The translations under genes and the position numbers were made by a program. Source: CAYTZA01 sp964442365 (lineage in GTDB: Bacteria; Patescibacteriota; Minisyncoccia; Phycocordibacterales; DAORIS01). Taken from it: a stretch of 26,820 bases of DNA. Under the pieces are notes generated by a model. That model saw only the letters and a program-made list of their open reading frames with translations, had not been told where the DNA came from and ran no database searches. Positions 1 to 8,111 of the stretch are shown in pieces. Location of the stretch: contig CAYTZA010000007.1 in NCBI GenBank assembly GCA_964442365.1, forward strand, positions 1 through 26,820, in the 5' to 3' direction. How positions within the stretch are numbered: the first letter of the stretch is position 1; the number at the start of each line of letters is the position of its first letter.

Positions 1-34
1 CAAACAAAAATCCCTCGTTTTTAGGCGAAGGATT
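1..34 (-). terminator. Intrinsic terminator of the aquaporin gene
   Basis: An imperfect hairpin pairs AATCC (9-13) with GGATT (30-34) and TCG (15-17) with CGA (26-28). Read on the minus strand it is followed by TTTTTGTTTG. It lies about 25 bases beyond the aquaporin stop codon, as expected for its terminator. A+T flanks on both sides could let it work in both directions. Confidence 0.55.
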
Positions 35-59
35 TTGTTGTCTATCGTGTGAGAAAAAA

Positions 60-767
60 CTAGTCTCTTTTCAAAACCTTGTATAGATTCATACCGATCA
101 CAGATCCGACGATTGGAGCAAGACCATATATGATGTTTAGAGATCCTACTGAAAATGCTATAGCAGGATTCAAAAGTCCTGCAGCACCAGCAATAGCCGC
201 AAGATATGCACCAATAAGGACTGAACCTCCGATTACGACACCTCCAGCTGCAGCATGCACTTTACCGTAAAGCACTGAAGCAATACCAAACATAAAGACA
301 ACCGCACCAAGTGTTTCAGCAAGAAACATGGCAATAGCTTGAGATGAAGTGAAAGTCTCACTAAGTACAATCTGAGCTTGATCAAAAGATATTGAACCTT
401 TCATAAAGAAAGCAGCTAAGATCAAAGCAAGTGCACCTCCAATAAACTGACTAACTACGTAGCCAACCGTATCCTTTGGACTAATCTTACCAATAGATAG
501 AGCTCCCAGAGTTACTGCTGGATTTATATGTGCTCCAGAAATAGATCCGAGTGTGTACACAGCAAGACCGATTATGATTGCTGCAAAGACAGGTGTTATA
601 CCCTGCAAACCACTACTTGAAATAAGAACGACTACTGTCGCAAGTAAAAATGTACCAAATATTTCGGCTACATACTTACGTATTTCAGTTGGTGATAACT
701 TTATATCGATAGCGATGCGCTTTTTTGATGTCTGCGCTTCTGTGGTGTCATTCATACTATGATTCAT
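60..767 (-). CDS. Aquaporin / MIP-family channel
   Basis: Inner-membrane channel of the major intrinsic protein family, which conducts water or small neutral solutes. The 235-residue length is typical. After a hydrophilic N-terminus of about 30 residues come six hydrophobic helices and the two half-helix signatures: GAHINPAVTLG in the first half and GLLNPAIAFSVG in the second. The second NPA is normally followed by arginine, which narrows the pore (the ar/R filter); here it is isoleucine (codon at 159-161), so substrate selectivity is uncertain. The start could be residue 1 or the in-frame ATG at residue 5. No Shine-Dalgarno is visible; TATAAA lies 10 bases upstream of the first ATG. The gene is divergent from recG and followed by a terminator. 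The family assignment is firm, the substrate unknown. Confidence 0.9.
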   Translation of the reverse strand: MNHSMNDTTEAQTSKKRIAIDIKLSPTEIRKYVAEIFGTFLLATVVVLISSSGLQGITPVFAAIIIGLAVYTLGSISGAHINPAVTLGALSIGKISPKDTVGYVVSQFIGGALALILAAFFMKGSISFDQAQIVLSETFTSSQAIAMFLAETLGAVVFMFGIASVLYGKVHAAAGGVVIGGSVLIGAYLAAIAGAAGLLNPAIAFSVGSLNIIYGLAPIVGSVIGMNLYKVLKRD

Positions 768-817
768 ACGTTTATTATTTATAAAATTCTTAACCTTTTC
801 TACATATATAGTATATT

Positions 818-883
818 ACGTGAACTAAAGACGTAAAGGGCTTCACGTCAACAGTATAATTTGAATAAAAGACATGGTATATT
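818..883 (+). promoter_or_regulatory. recG promoter region with an upstream dyad
   Basis: A 7-base dyad, ACGTGAA (818-824) and TTCACGT (842-848), lies between the divergent aquaporin and recG genes. It is followed by a perfect TATAAT at 855-860 and by TATATT at 878-883, which ends 8 bases before the preferred recG ATG at 892. No good -35 element is seen for either. The dyad could be an operator; this is inference. Confidence 0.4.
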
Positions 884-891
884 CACGAAGC

Positions 892-3051
892 ATGAAGCTC
901 GATACCCCCCTACAGAATATAGCCAGATTAACACCCGCACAAAAAACCGGTTTACGTAAACTCAAATTAGAAACCGCCAGAGATCTTCTCCACTACTTTC
1001 CCATGCGATACGAAAGTCCTGGTACTATTAAAGTTATAAAAGACATCGTCGAAGGAGAAAGAGTTTCAATAGCTGGCACAATTTCTTCTCTTGATTATAA
1101 AAAGACATTTAAATCACGTATTGCTATAGCTACAGCAATACTAAGCGACGATACAGGAAGTGTAGAGCTTGTGTGGTTTCATCAGCCATATATTGCAAAA
1201 ATATTAACTGAAAACAGTACTGTTCTTATAACCGGTACAGTAAGTAAAACAAAAAAAGGTCTCTCTATAGCTAATCCAGAATATGAAAAGCTAGAAAAAC
1301 CCCCTGAAGGCATACATACCGGCTTGTTTGGAAACAATCCAGACGGATCACATGCTCTATGGCCAGTATACTCAGAAACCAAAGGTGTCACATCAAAATG
1401 GATACACCACACTATTAAAAAAATAATTGCCGATGGTACTGTCGAAAACATAACTGATCCTATGCCAGAGGATATGTTGAAGCGATACAACCTTCCTCGT
1501 CTTTCAAGCGCTATTATTTGGATACACATACCACGTAGAGAAGAAGATGCTGAAGCGGCACGCAAACGTTTTGCTTTTCAAGAAATATTTCTCATACAAC
1601 TTGAAAAACAAAAAAATCATGCTCTGTATGAACAATCACCAAGCTGGAGTATACACAATAAAGAAAAAGAAATTTCTGACTTTATCAAACGGTTTCCCTA
1701 CTCACTTACAAAAGGACAACAAAAAGCTATCGATAGTATCATGGAGGATTTTAAACAAAAAAAACCCATGTCTCGATTACTAGAAGGAGATGTAGGTTCA
1801 GGAAAAACCGCTGTAGCCGCAACAACTGCCCTAGCCGTGATTACCACCTATCCAAAAGGACAAGATTTTGGATCACTACAAGTTGCATATATGTGCCCTA
1901 CTGAAATCTTAGCGAGACAACATTTTAAATCATTTATAGAATATTTTGCACATACTGGAGTATCAGTGGGACTTATGACTTCCTCGGAGTGTCAAAAATT
2001 TCCTTCAAAAGTTAACCCTACAGAACCAACACATATATCAAAAAGACAACTTCTCAAATGGGTTGCCAATGGAGAAATACCAATACTAATAGGCACACAC
2101 TCTCTCATACAACAAAGTGTCGAGTTTAAACATCTCGCATATATTATTATCGATGAACAGCATCGTTTTGGTACAGCACAAAGACAAAAACTGGCTCAAA
2201 AGGATGCGATCATGCCACACCTTCTTTCCATGACAGCGACCCCTATTCCCCGAACCCTTGCTCTTACTCTTTATGGAGACCTAGATATAACCGTCCTTGA
2301 TGAAATGCCCCATGGACGCAAACCAGTGATTACTACAATCGTATTGCCTACAGAAAGAACGAGTACATATGAAAAAATTCGCAAAGAAATAAATGCTGGA
2401 CGGCAACTCTATGTAATTTGTCCACGCATCAACGAACCTGACCCAGACAAAGAAATGGCTCTAGCCGTAAAGTCAGTTAAAGAAGAAGCTGAACATCTTA
2501 AAAAGATTATATTCCCTGAATATGAAATCGGCATATTGCACAGCAAAATGAAACCTGCTGAACGTGATCGTATCATGCAAGATTTCAATGAAGGCACTAT
2601 ACATATTCTTGTAGCTACTTCTGTTGTGGAAGTTGGTGTTAACGTTCCAAATGCGACTATGATAATAATTGAGGGGGCTGAACGTTTCGGTCTAGCACAA
2701 CTACACCAACTTAGAGGACGAGTAATACGAAGCAATCACCAAGCATATTGTTATGTATTTGCAGATGCTAAAACAGAAAAAACAGTAAATAGACTTAAAG
2801 CACTGACAGAAGCAAAAAATGGTTTCGAACTCGCCGAATATGATCTTGGTTTACGTGGAGCTGGAATGCTTTACGGATTCAAACAATGGGGTGTTTCAGA
2901 TCTCGCTATGGATGCAATTAAGAATATTAAGCTCGTTGAAGCAGCTCGTATTGAAGCACGTAGAATCGTACAAGAAGATATCTCTCTTGAAAAATACCCT
3001 CTTCTTAAAACACTACTAGATAACGGCGCCCGTTCTATTCATTTTGAATAA
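892..3051 (+). CDS. recG: ATP-dependent DNA helicase RecG
   Basis: Superfamily 2 helicase that remodels stalled replication forks and Holliday junctions. The 719-residue product has the RecG order: an N-terminal OB-fold wedge domain (roughly residues 50-140), then two helicase domains. Visible motifs are Walker A GDVGSGKTA (near residue 301), motif II DEQHRFG (near 420), motif III TATPIPRTLAL and a C-terminal motif VI. Motif VI reads QLRGRVIRS, where the family normally has QLRGRVGR; the isoleucine codon is ATA at 2725-2727. An upstream in-frame ATG at 874 would add MVYSRS. I prefer 892 because MKLDTPLQNI aligns better with RecG starts and TATATT sits 8 bases ahead of it. No terminator is seen before the tRNA gene. 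Confidence 0.95.
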   Translation: MKLDTPLQNIARLTPAQKTGLRKLKLETARDLLHYFPMRYESPGTIKVIKDIVEGERVSIAGTISSLDYKKTFKSRIAIATAILSDDTGSVELVWFHQPYIAKILTENSTVLITGTVSKTKKGLSIANPEYEKLEKPPEGIHTGLFGNNPDGSHALWPVYSETKGVTSKWIHHTIKKIIADGTVENITDPMPEDMLKRYNLPRLSSAIIWIHIPRREEDAEAARKRFAFQEIFLIQLEKQKNHALYEQSPSWSIHNKEKEISDFIKRFPYSLTKGQQKAIDSIMEDFKQKKPMSRLLEGDVGSGKTAVAATTALAVITTYPKGQDFGSLQVAYMCPTEILARQHFKSFIEYFAHTGVSVGLMTSSECQKFPSKVNPTEPTHISKRQLLKWVANGEIPILIGTHSLIQQSVEFKHLAYIIIDEQHRFGTAQRQKLAQKDAIMPHLLSMTATPIPRTLALTLYGDLDITVLDEMPHGRKPVITTIVLPTERTSTYEKIRKEINAGRQLYVICPRINEPDPDKEMALAVKSVKEEAEHLKKIIFPEYEIGILHSKMKPAERDRIMQDFNEGTIHILVATSVVEVGVNVPNATMIIIEGAERFGLAQLHQLRGRVIRSNHQAYCYVFADAKTEKTVNRLKALTEAKNGFELAEYDLGLRGAGMLYGFKQWGVSDLAMDAIKNIKLVEAARIEARRIVQEDISLEKYPLLKTLLDNGARSIHFE

Positions 3052-3238
3052 AAACAATTTTGCGGTATATTCGTATCTAGATGNNNNNNNNNNNNNNNNN
3101 NNNNNNNNNNNNNNNNNNNNNNNNNNNNNNNNNNNNNNNNNNNNNNNNNNNNNNNNNNNNNNNNNNNNNNNNNNNNNNNNNNNCCCGTTCTATTCATTTT
3201 GAATAAAAACAATTTTGCGGTATATTCGTATCTAGATG
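3029..3238. repeat. 55-base exact direct repeat flanking an N-gap
   Basis: Bases 3029-3083 (the recG 3' end and following spacer) are repeated exactly at 3184-3238, immediately on either side of the 100-N run. The same arrangement and the same 55-base length recur at the second gap. This is what contig ends sharing a k-mer overlap look like when scaffolded without merging, so it is very probably an assembly artefact and not a biological repeat. Confidence 0.9.
3084..3183. other. Assembly gap (100 N), probably zero real length
   Basis: Exactly 100 N. Because the flanks are the same 55 bases, the true sequence is most simply obtained by removing the N run and one repeat copy, placing the tRNA about 200 bases downstream of the recG ATG-proximal numbering implied here and directly after the recG stop codon. 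Confidence 0.85.
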
Positions 3239-3244
3239 TAGATA
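3215..3244 (+). promoter_or_regulatory. Candidate promoter of the tRNA-Ile gene
   Basis: TTGCGG (3215-3220), an 18-base spacer and TAGATA (3239-3244). The -10 element ends 7 bases before the mature tRNA 5' end at 3252, so transcription could start at or next to the mature end. The overlapping TATATA run gives alternative -10 choices. Confidence 0.4.
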
Positions 3245-3251
3245 TATATTT

Positions 3252-3324
3252 GCGCCTGTAGCTCAGTTGGTAGAGCGCCGAGCTTATACCTCGGTGGTCC
3301 TAGGTTCGAGTCCTAGCAGGCGCA
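3252..3324 (+). tRNA. tRNA-Ile, anticodon UAU
   Basis: A complete 73-base cloverleaf. The acceptor stem GCGCCTG/CAGGCGC, D stem GCTC/GAGC, anticodon stem CCGAG/CTCGG and T stem CTAGG/CCTAG all pair perfectly. The seven-base anticodon loop CTTATAC has T33, anticodon TAT at 34-36 and A37; the T loop is TTCGAGT and the discriminator base is A. The anticodon UAU reads AUA (Ile). CCA is not encoded. Most bacteria read AUA with a CAU tRNA modified to lysidine, so this isoacceptor is unusual. AUA is a common codon in the neighbouring genes. Confidence 0.93.
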
Positions 3325-3363
3325 CAAAAACAACGAGCAAGTCTTCGAGTGAGTATGTTTTTG
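3325..3363. terminator. Possible bidirectional terminator between tRNA and surface gene
   Basis: CAAAAAC (3325-3331) can pair with GTTTTTG (3357-3363), giving a T run in either direction between the convergent tRNA and dockerin-repeat genes. A second, stronger GC stem, GCAGCG-TCTT-CGCTGC, follows at 3370-3385 but lacks a T tract. Either could end the surface-gene transcript. The evidence is weak. Confidence 0.3.
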
Positions 3364-3427
3364 TAGCGTGCAGCGTCTTCGCTGCCGCACAGGAGACGAA
3401 CCTAGACTAGGTATATTTGTAGTCCCA

Positions 3428-5977
3428 CTAGAAACCAAAACCGACAGCGATTTGGGACATAAGAAATCCAAATCCGCCAAAGACACTAGCAACAAAAGAT
3501 GGTAGTAAAGCGCTTGGCTTTTTGTTGAGATTATAATAGTTAGTTATGAGATCAAGATCTGTTTGATCAACAATTCCATCGTGATTCAAATCTGACAAAG
3601 CATCATATGCTCTTTTATTTTGCTCGGTCTGTATTTTACCTTTTACATAATTAACATCGCTTAGACTTACAATTCCATTTCCACTTACATCATAAAAGGA
3701 AACCATATCTCCAGAATTTTTTACATACTCTCTTATGAGCTTGAGATCTGCAAGATTAACTCGGCCATCAGCGTTCACATCCGCGAAAGGAGTATAATTT
3801 CTTACACCGGCCTTCGATGCAACATACCGTATATCTCTATAATTAACTTTATTATCCAACGTCATATCATAAAGCTTATTTTTATCAGAAATATTAGAAC
3901 GAATTATAGCCAAATCATTGAAATCCAGTTTCTTATCAGAATTAAAATCAACACGTGTATTGTATCTTGAAACAAACATTTCATTAGTCAATATAATAAC
4001 GTCTCTGTTATCCACCAATCTGTCGCTATTGAGATCAAATCTCGAAACTCCAGTATTTACAGATGCAGATGTATTAGCACATTTCTTACTTGAGACAACT
4101 CGGACAAAATTTGATCTAGCCATATCTCTACCAGTAGAATCTATAGCAGTTATGTGAAATACATACGGCGCACCAGGAACACTTACTCGAACCATAGCTT
4201 TTTTACCAACAACTGTTTGATTCATATTTGTCACTCCAAGAGCTCCTCCAATCCTGTATCGAACAGCGTAAGAAACTGGATCCCATGACAATTCAATTAC
4301 AGCACCACATATTGAAGATGTTTTTGCCGTAAGCTTTATACTCGAAGGAACAAGTGTCTCGTCACTTAAAGTAATCGACATGATATCAAGATCATCTTGT
4401 GTCATTGTCTTGTATATTCTGATAGGTCTATCGCTAGTATCACAAGTATTTGTTCTTTGTCCTGAAGTATTTAGTACACATACTCTAAGAAGATAATCAG
4501 CTTCTACAATATTGTTAGCAATAGTGATACTTCCTGTAATAGTTTCTTCATCACTCTCCACTTTTTTAGTAAGAGACATAGATTCTGGAATTGTAGTATT
4601 TCCGATGAATTCAAACTTCAAAGAAGATCCTGATAAATCTTTTACTCGAGCACTAAAATTAACACGATCACCTACTTTGTATATTTGCTCACCATTTGGA
4701 GACTGAATAGTAAGTCGATTATTTGAACCCTCTACAGCACTAGATGCGGGTGTACCTGGAACCCTTCCACAATCCTCATGCCTCAACAGAACAAACTCCG
4801 GTTGAGCAGATTCGTAAAGTGCTCCCATGGCAGTAACTTTGTACCAATACACCGTGCCGTGTACAAGTTGTGTATCAGCATCAATAAATTCAAGCGTGGT
4901 CTTTGGAAGTGTCGCGATCTTTCTCAATTGCCCCATCGGACCATCTGTTCTATAAACAAAATATCCTGTGGCCCCATCGACAGCTCTCCATGTTAACTTT
5001 GATTTTCCTGGGTCAAGACATAATCTTGTAACAACATCTACTTTTGGAGCCTGAATCAAAGCATCCTTTGCCTGTACAGTAACAACACTTGTTCTCACTT
5101 GATCTTTTACCGTAATCTCTACACTTGGACGATAGTAACCAGTTTTAGTGTATCTACATGTATACTGATTTGAAGATTGTGGCGCACTTGAAGTAGCTTG
5201 TGCATCACATTTGAATCTATAACTTGCTCCATAACAATACATATTTCCTCCTCTCGTTGCAGTGAGCTTCGTAGAAAAAGGTAGATTACCTTGATTTGGT
5301 TCTGCCTTTAGACTTACTGTTAGATTAGTATTGTTTATATACTGTGAATCCAAAATAGAATCACAAGCATCAACTAGCACTGTTGATGTCGCAGTATTGG
5401 TTGTAACAGTAGAAGTAGAGATGACAGGGAAAATAATATTACCTTGAACCCAAGTAGCCGAAGATGAACTAAAATTGTTAACGTCAGCCAAACCAAAATA
5501 ACCGTCGCTCATGTCTGATTTCTTACCATTAACAATATCACTAGTTTCTACTTGTATCTTGTAATTTCTACTTACATTTTGATACTGACCAGGTTTGCGT
5601 GTGGTTATACCTGTCACACAAGCATTTCCTGAAAAATCAGTTAGAATACTTCCAGATATACCGTCACTTGTTGATAGTTTACCGAGCATACACTTCTCAC
5701 CCGATTCATTTATGATATAAACAACATTTTCTCCACGACTAGAAGTGTTCCACCTAACAGCATATTTTTTACCGAGCAAAAGCGACTCCCCACCATTTGG
5801 ATACAATACAGTGGGTCCTTGTATTGTAGATGTTCCCTGAGACGAAACTGCTTGAGCACTCGAATCATATCTCACCTGATCATTTATAAGAACCAAAGCT
5901 CCTCCTGTACTTATGGCAAAACCTAAAGTAAGAGCAACTAGACCTGCGAGATATTTTTCTTGTGTTTTATATGACAT
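3428..5977 (-). CDS. Surface protein with FN3-like domains and six dockerin-type calcium loops
   Basis: An 849-residue exported protein of unknown ligand. Residues 1-43 form a signal or anchor segment ending in SAQA, a likely signal-peptidase site. Next comes a beta domain opening with YPNGGESLLLGKKY, typical of Kre9/KNH-like (Ser-Thr-rich) domains, then fibronectin-III-like domains such as the one containing GYFVYRTDGPMG. From about residue 645 to 815 there are six EF-type loops: DLNSDRLVDNRD, DFNSDKKLDFND, DMTLDNKVNYRD, DVNADGRVNLAD, DVSGNGIVSLSD and DLNHDGIVDQTD, equal to three dockerin modules. Loops 3 and 5 have weaker ligand positions. The last 25 residues are hydrophobic and could be a membrane anchor. 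Its ATG overlaps the TAA of the upstream gene (TAATG), so the two are translationally coupled. A dockerin suggests a cohesin-like partner, but none is seen here. Confidence 0.85.
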   Translation of the reverse strand: MSYKTQEKYLAGLVALTLGFAISTGGALVLINDQVRYDSSAQAVSSQGTSTIQGPTVLYPNGGESLLLGKKYAVRWNTSSRGENVVYIINESGEKCMLGKLSTSDGISGSILTDFSGNACVTGITTRKPGQYQNVSRNYKIQVETSDIVNGKKSDMSDGYFGLADVNNFSSSSATWVQGNIIFPVISTSTVTTNTATSTVLVDACDSILDSQYINNTNLTVSLKAEPNQGNLPFSTKLTATRGGNMYCYGASYRFKCDAQATSSAPQSSNQYTCRYTKTGYYRPSVEITVKDQVRTSVVTVQAKDALIQAPKVDVVTRLCLDPGKSKLTWRAVDGATGYFVYRTDGPMGQLRKIATLPKTTLEFIDADTQLVHGTVYWYKVTAMGALYESAQPEFVLLRHEDCGRVPGTPASSAVEGSNNRLTIQSPNGEQIYKVGDRVNFSARVKDLSGSSLKFEFIGNTTIPESMSLTKKVESDEETITGSITIANNIVEADYLLRVCVLNTSGQRTNTCDTSDRPIRIYKTMTQDDLDIMSITLSDETLVPSSIKLTAKTSSICGAVIELSWDPVSYAVRYRIGGALGVTNMNQTVVGKKAMVRVSVPGAPYVFHITAIDSTGRDMARSNFVRVVSSKKCANTSASVNTGVSRFDLNSDRLVDNRDVIILTNEMFVSRYNTRVDFNSDKKLDFNDLAIIRSNISDKNKLYDMTLDNKVNYRDIRYVASKAGVRNYTPFADVNADGRVNLADLKLIREYVKNSGDMVSFYDVSGNGIVSLSDVNYVKGKIQTEQNKRAYDALSDLNHDGIVDQTDLDLITNYYNLNKKPSALLPSFVASVFGGFGFLMSQIAVGFGF

Positions 5978-8070
5978 TAGTTGGTGAAGATATTTATTAT
6001 TTTGTTTATGACACTACTAAATCCATTTAACACACTCGCAGTAAATGATTCTTTTTGAGCATCTGCAACAATCACTGAATTTGTCTTAAAGTTACCAAGA
6101 CCCCATGTTTGTGTAGCTGATGATGGATAAATTCTCCAGTTAATACCCTTTATATAAACAGTATTTGACGAGCCTGTAACAAATGCTGTTTTTGGAGCTA
6201 TAACATCAAGAGTAACCGTGTATTCTACACCTTCAGAATACTGAGTATGATTAGGTGTAACTGTCACAAGTTTACTTACAGCAAGTGCTGGACCATTTGT
6301 AGATGTTGCAATCATAAAGTCAGAACCATTTTGAGCAAAAGCAGTCATAGAGCCTCCTTGTGGCTTAACTTTAAAAGTAAATCTTGAACGTACATCTATA
6401 ACACTGCCAGTACTACTCTTAGTAACACTAGATGTTCCAGACACAAAAGTAATATTTGGAATGGCATTGAAGAAGTACTGTGGGTTGAAACTAGCACCTG
6501 CGATTTTTGATATGGCGACTGTGTTGTCTGATTTGATATATTCAACTGCAACTACATCTCCGATCTTAACAGAAGATCCGCTTACAGCAGATGATGGCAT
6601 CTCTATTCTAACCTCAAGGGCTTTCAAACTTCCGATACCAACTGGTACTTTTAAATTACTAAACACTACTTGTGTTGATGAAGCATTTGTTGATATTGAT
6701 CGTGTATCAAGAAGTGTAGCTCCATCGTACAAGTATAAAGTTGCAGGTGAAGTTATACTTGAAAGAATTGGTACTGTTACTTTGGTAATTGTTGAAGCTC
6801 CGTTATCTCCTCTAAGTAAGAATATTCCGAGAGTAGATTTTGTGGCAAATGTACTACTTAACTTATTGTTTCTTGATTCAACAATAGGCTGATTAGCTAC
6901 CCAAGAGATACTACTTACTGTAGAAGTTGCTGGATTAACCACAACTTTTGTCTGCGCGATTGTAAGTGATCCAGACATGACACTTACTGTATATGTTCCA
7001 GATTTGTGATAGTCGTAACGACTGTCTGTAGCTGTTTTGTAACCAAGAGCACTCTTATTACCGTCACCGAAGTATATAAGCTCATCTCCCTTTGGTGAAT
7101 AGTTACTAAGATTAAAGTCAACCCAAAGTGTAGGAGAAGCACCGGTTAAAGTACCTGATGCTGGAGAAGCGGTAAGTACAGGGGCTTTGACCGTAGATGT
7201 GGCGGTAGTCTCAATAATCTTAAAACCTACCCTGTTACTTTTACCTGTGACACTATCTAAAATAGAAATGTCATGATAATCAGCGGGTGGAAATACAAAA
7301 TTACTGATATCAACTACAATTTTTTCATTTGAAGATAAACCTGTACCTGAAGTAAGTACTATCGTCTTTTTTGCAACAAACTCATCGATAATAAGTGTCT
7401 GACCTGCCTTTATACGTACGCCGTTAATGATCAATTTTCCGGCATCATAAACAGCAGACGTGATATATGGTGATGTTTCTCCAAATACTTTAACAGAATT
7501 TGATACTCCCGATGGTCCAGTGTATGTACTATACTGAACACCACCATAAGCATCATAATTAGCCATGTATACAAAAGGAAGACTGGCAGTATAAGAACCT
7601 CCAAATAATTTCTTTGGATTAGTTACACTCGTTAAGGTAAAACGAGCTTTTACACCAGCAGGAATTACATAGTAACTCGGTTTACCTACGACCGTCGTTT
7701 TTATAATATTCGAAGTGTTACTAACCACAGAAAATGTTTCGGGGCTCACTCCTTGAGACGAAGACGCTGTGGAAAGCATGAGCATATTAATATTTGCTAA
7801 ATTCAAAGGATGTGATCCAGCAGTTATATCAATCACAGCCCTAGCATTAAGAGCTGATTCTTTACTATATGAATCATACGCTAGCGCAAGAGTAGGATTT
7901 GAAACAAAACTAAAAGTAGGAGCTGTGATCAAAGAAGAATATGCTTGAGCAGAAGCTTCGGGACCTATTGCTTCGTTAATAAAAGCAACACTCGTTACTA
8001 ATCCCCCAACGAGACCAACCGCTAAAGCCACGATACCGAACATATACTTCTCCTGCTTTTGATAATTCAT
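5977..8070 (-). CDS. Exported surface protein with PKD/Ig-like domains
   Basis: A 697-residue protein, first gene of a two-gene surface operon. Its N-terminus (MNYQKQEKY, a hydrophobic helix, then ASAQA) closely parallels that of the downstream protein (MSYKTQEKY, helix, SSAQA), so the two share an export or sorting segment. The rest is rich in Ser, Thr and Val and looks all-beta. A segment with YFGDGNKSALGYKTATD followed by HKSGTYTVSV resembles a PKD domain. No catalytic motif is recognised. The C-terminus has a short amphipathic hydrophobic helix (SVINKIINIF). The leader carries a perfect 7-base stem next to a TATAAT box. A structural role at the cell surface or in attachment to another cell is plausible, but this is inference. 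Confidence 0.75.
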   Translation of the reverse strand: MNYQKQEKYMFGIVALAVGLVGGLVTSVAFINEAIGPEASAQAYSSLITAPTFSFVSNPTLALAYDSYSKESALNARAVIDITAGSHPLNLANINMLMLSTASSSQGVSPETFSVVSNTSNIIKTTVVGKPSYYVIPAGVKARFTLTSVTNPKKLFGGSYTASLPFVYMANYDAYGGVQYSTYTGPSGVSNSVKVFGETSPYITSAVYDAGKLIINGVRIKAGQTLIIDEFVAKKTIVLTSGTGLSSNEKIVVDISNFVFPPADYHDISILDSVTGKSNRVGFKIIETTATSTVKAPVLTASPASGTLTGASPTLWVDFNLSNYSPKGDELIYFGDGNKSALGYKTATDSRYDYHKSGTYTVSVMSGSLTIAQTKVVVNPATSTVSSISWVANQPIVESRNNKLSSTFATKSTLGIFLLRGDNGASTITKVTVPILSSITSPATLYLYDGATLLDTRSISTNASSTQVVFSNLKVPVGIGSLKALEVRIEMPSSAVSGSSVKIGDVVAVEYIKSDNTVAISKIAGASFNPQYFFNAIPNITFVSGTSSVTKSSTGSVIDVRSRFTFKVKPQGGSMTAFAQNGSDFMIATSTNGPALAVSKLVTVTPNHTQYSEGVEYTVTLDVIAPKTAFVTGSSNTVYIKGINWRIYPSSATQTWGLGNFKTNSVIVADAQKESFTASVLNGFSSVINKIINIFTN

Positions 8071-8079
8071 AAATAATAA

Positions 8080-8111
8080 TGCATTAATAAAAATCTAATG
8101 CACTAATTATA
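8080..8111 (-). promoter_or_regulatory. Surface-operon promoter and leader hairpin
   Basis: On the minus strand TATAAT (8111-8106) is followed by TGCATTA (8102-8096), a 9-base loop and TAATGCA (8086-8080). The predicted transcript would begin at or inside the first arm, so the mRNA may start with a stem-loop, or the dyad may be an operator. The ATG is at 8070. No convincing -35 is seen. Confidence 0.4.

Noticed and set aside
1182..1565. A 127-residue frame antisense to recG and similar long frames opposite ftsH and secY
   Set aside because: No start signals or family motifs; they mirror the codon pattern of the real genes.
3029..3238. Direct repeats as a possible mobile-element target duplication
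   Set aside because: Identical 55-base length at both gaps and the flush fit to the N runs indicate an assembly artefact.
3300..3405. Nine-base inverted match between the tRNA T arm (CTAGGTTCG) and CGAACCTAG at 3397-3405
   Set aside because: Considered as a tRNA attachment-site remnant, but it is inverted, short and has no mobile gene nearby.
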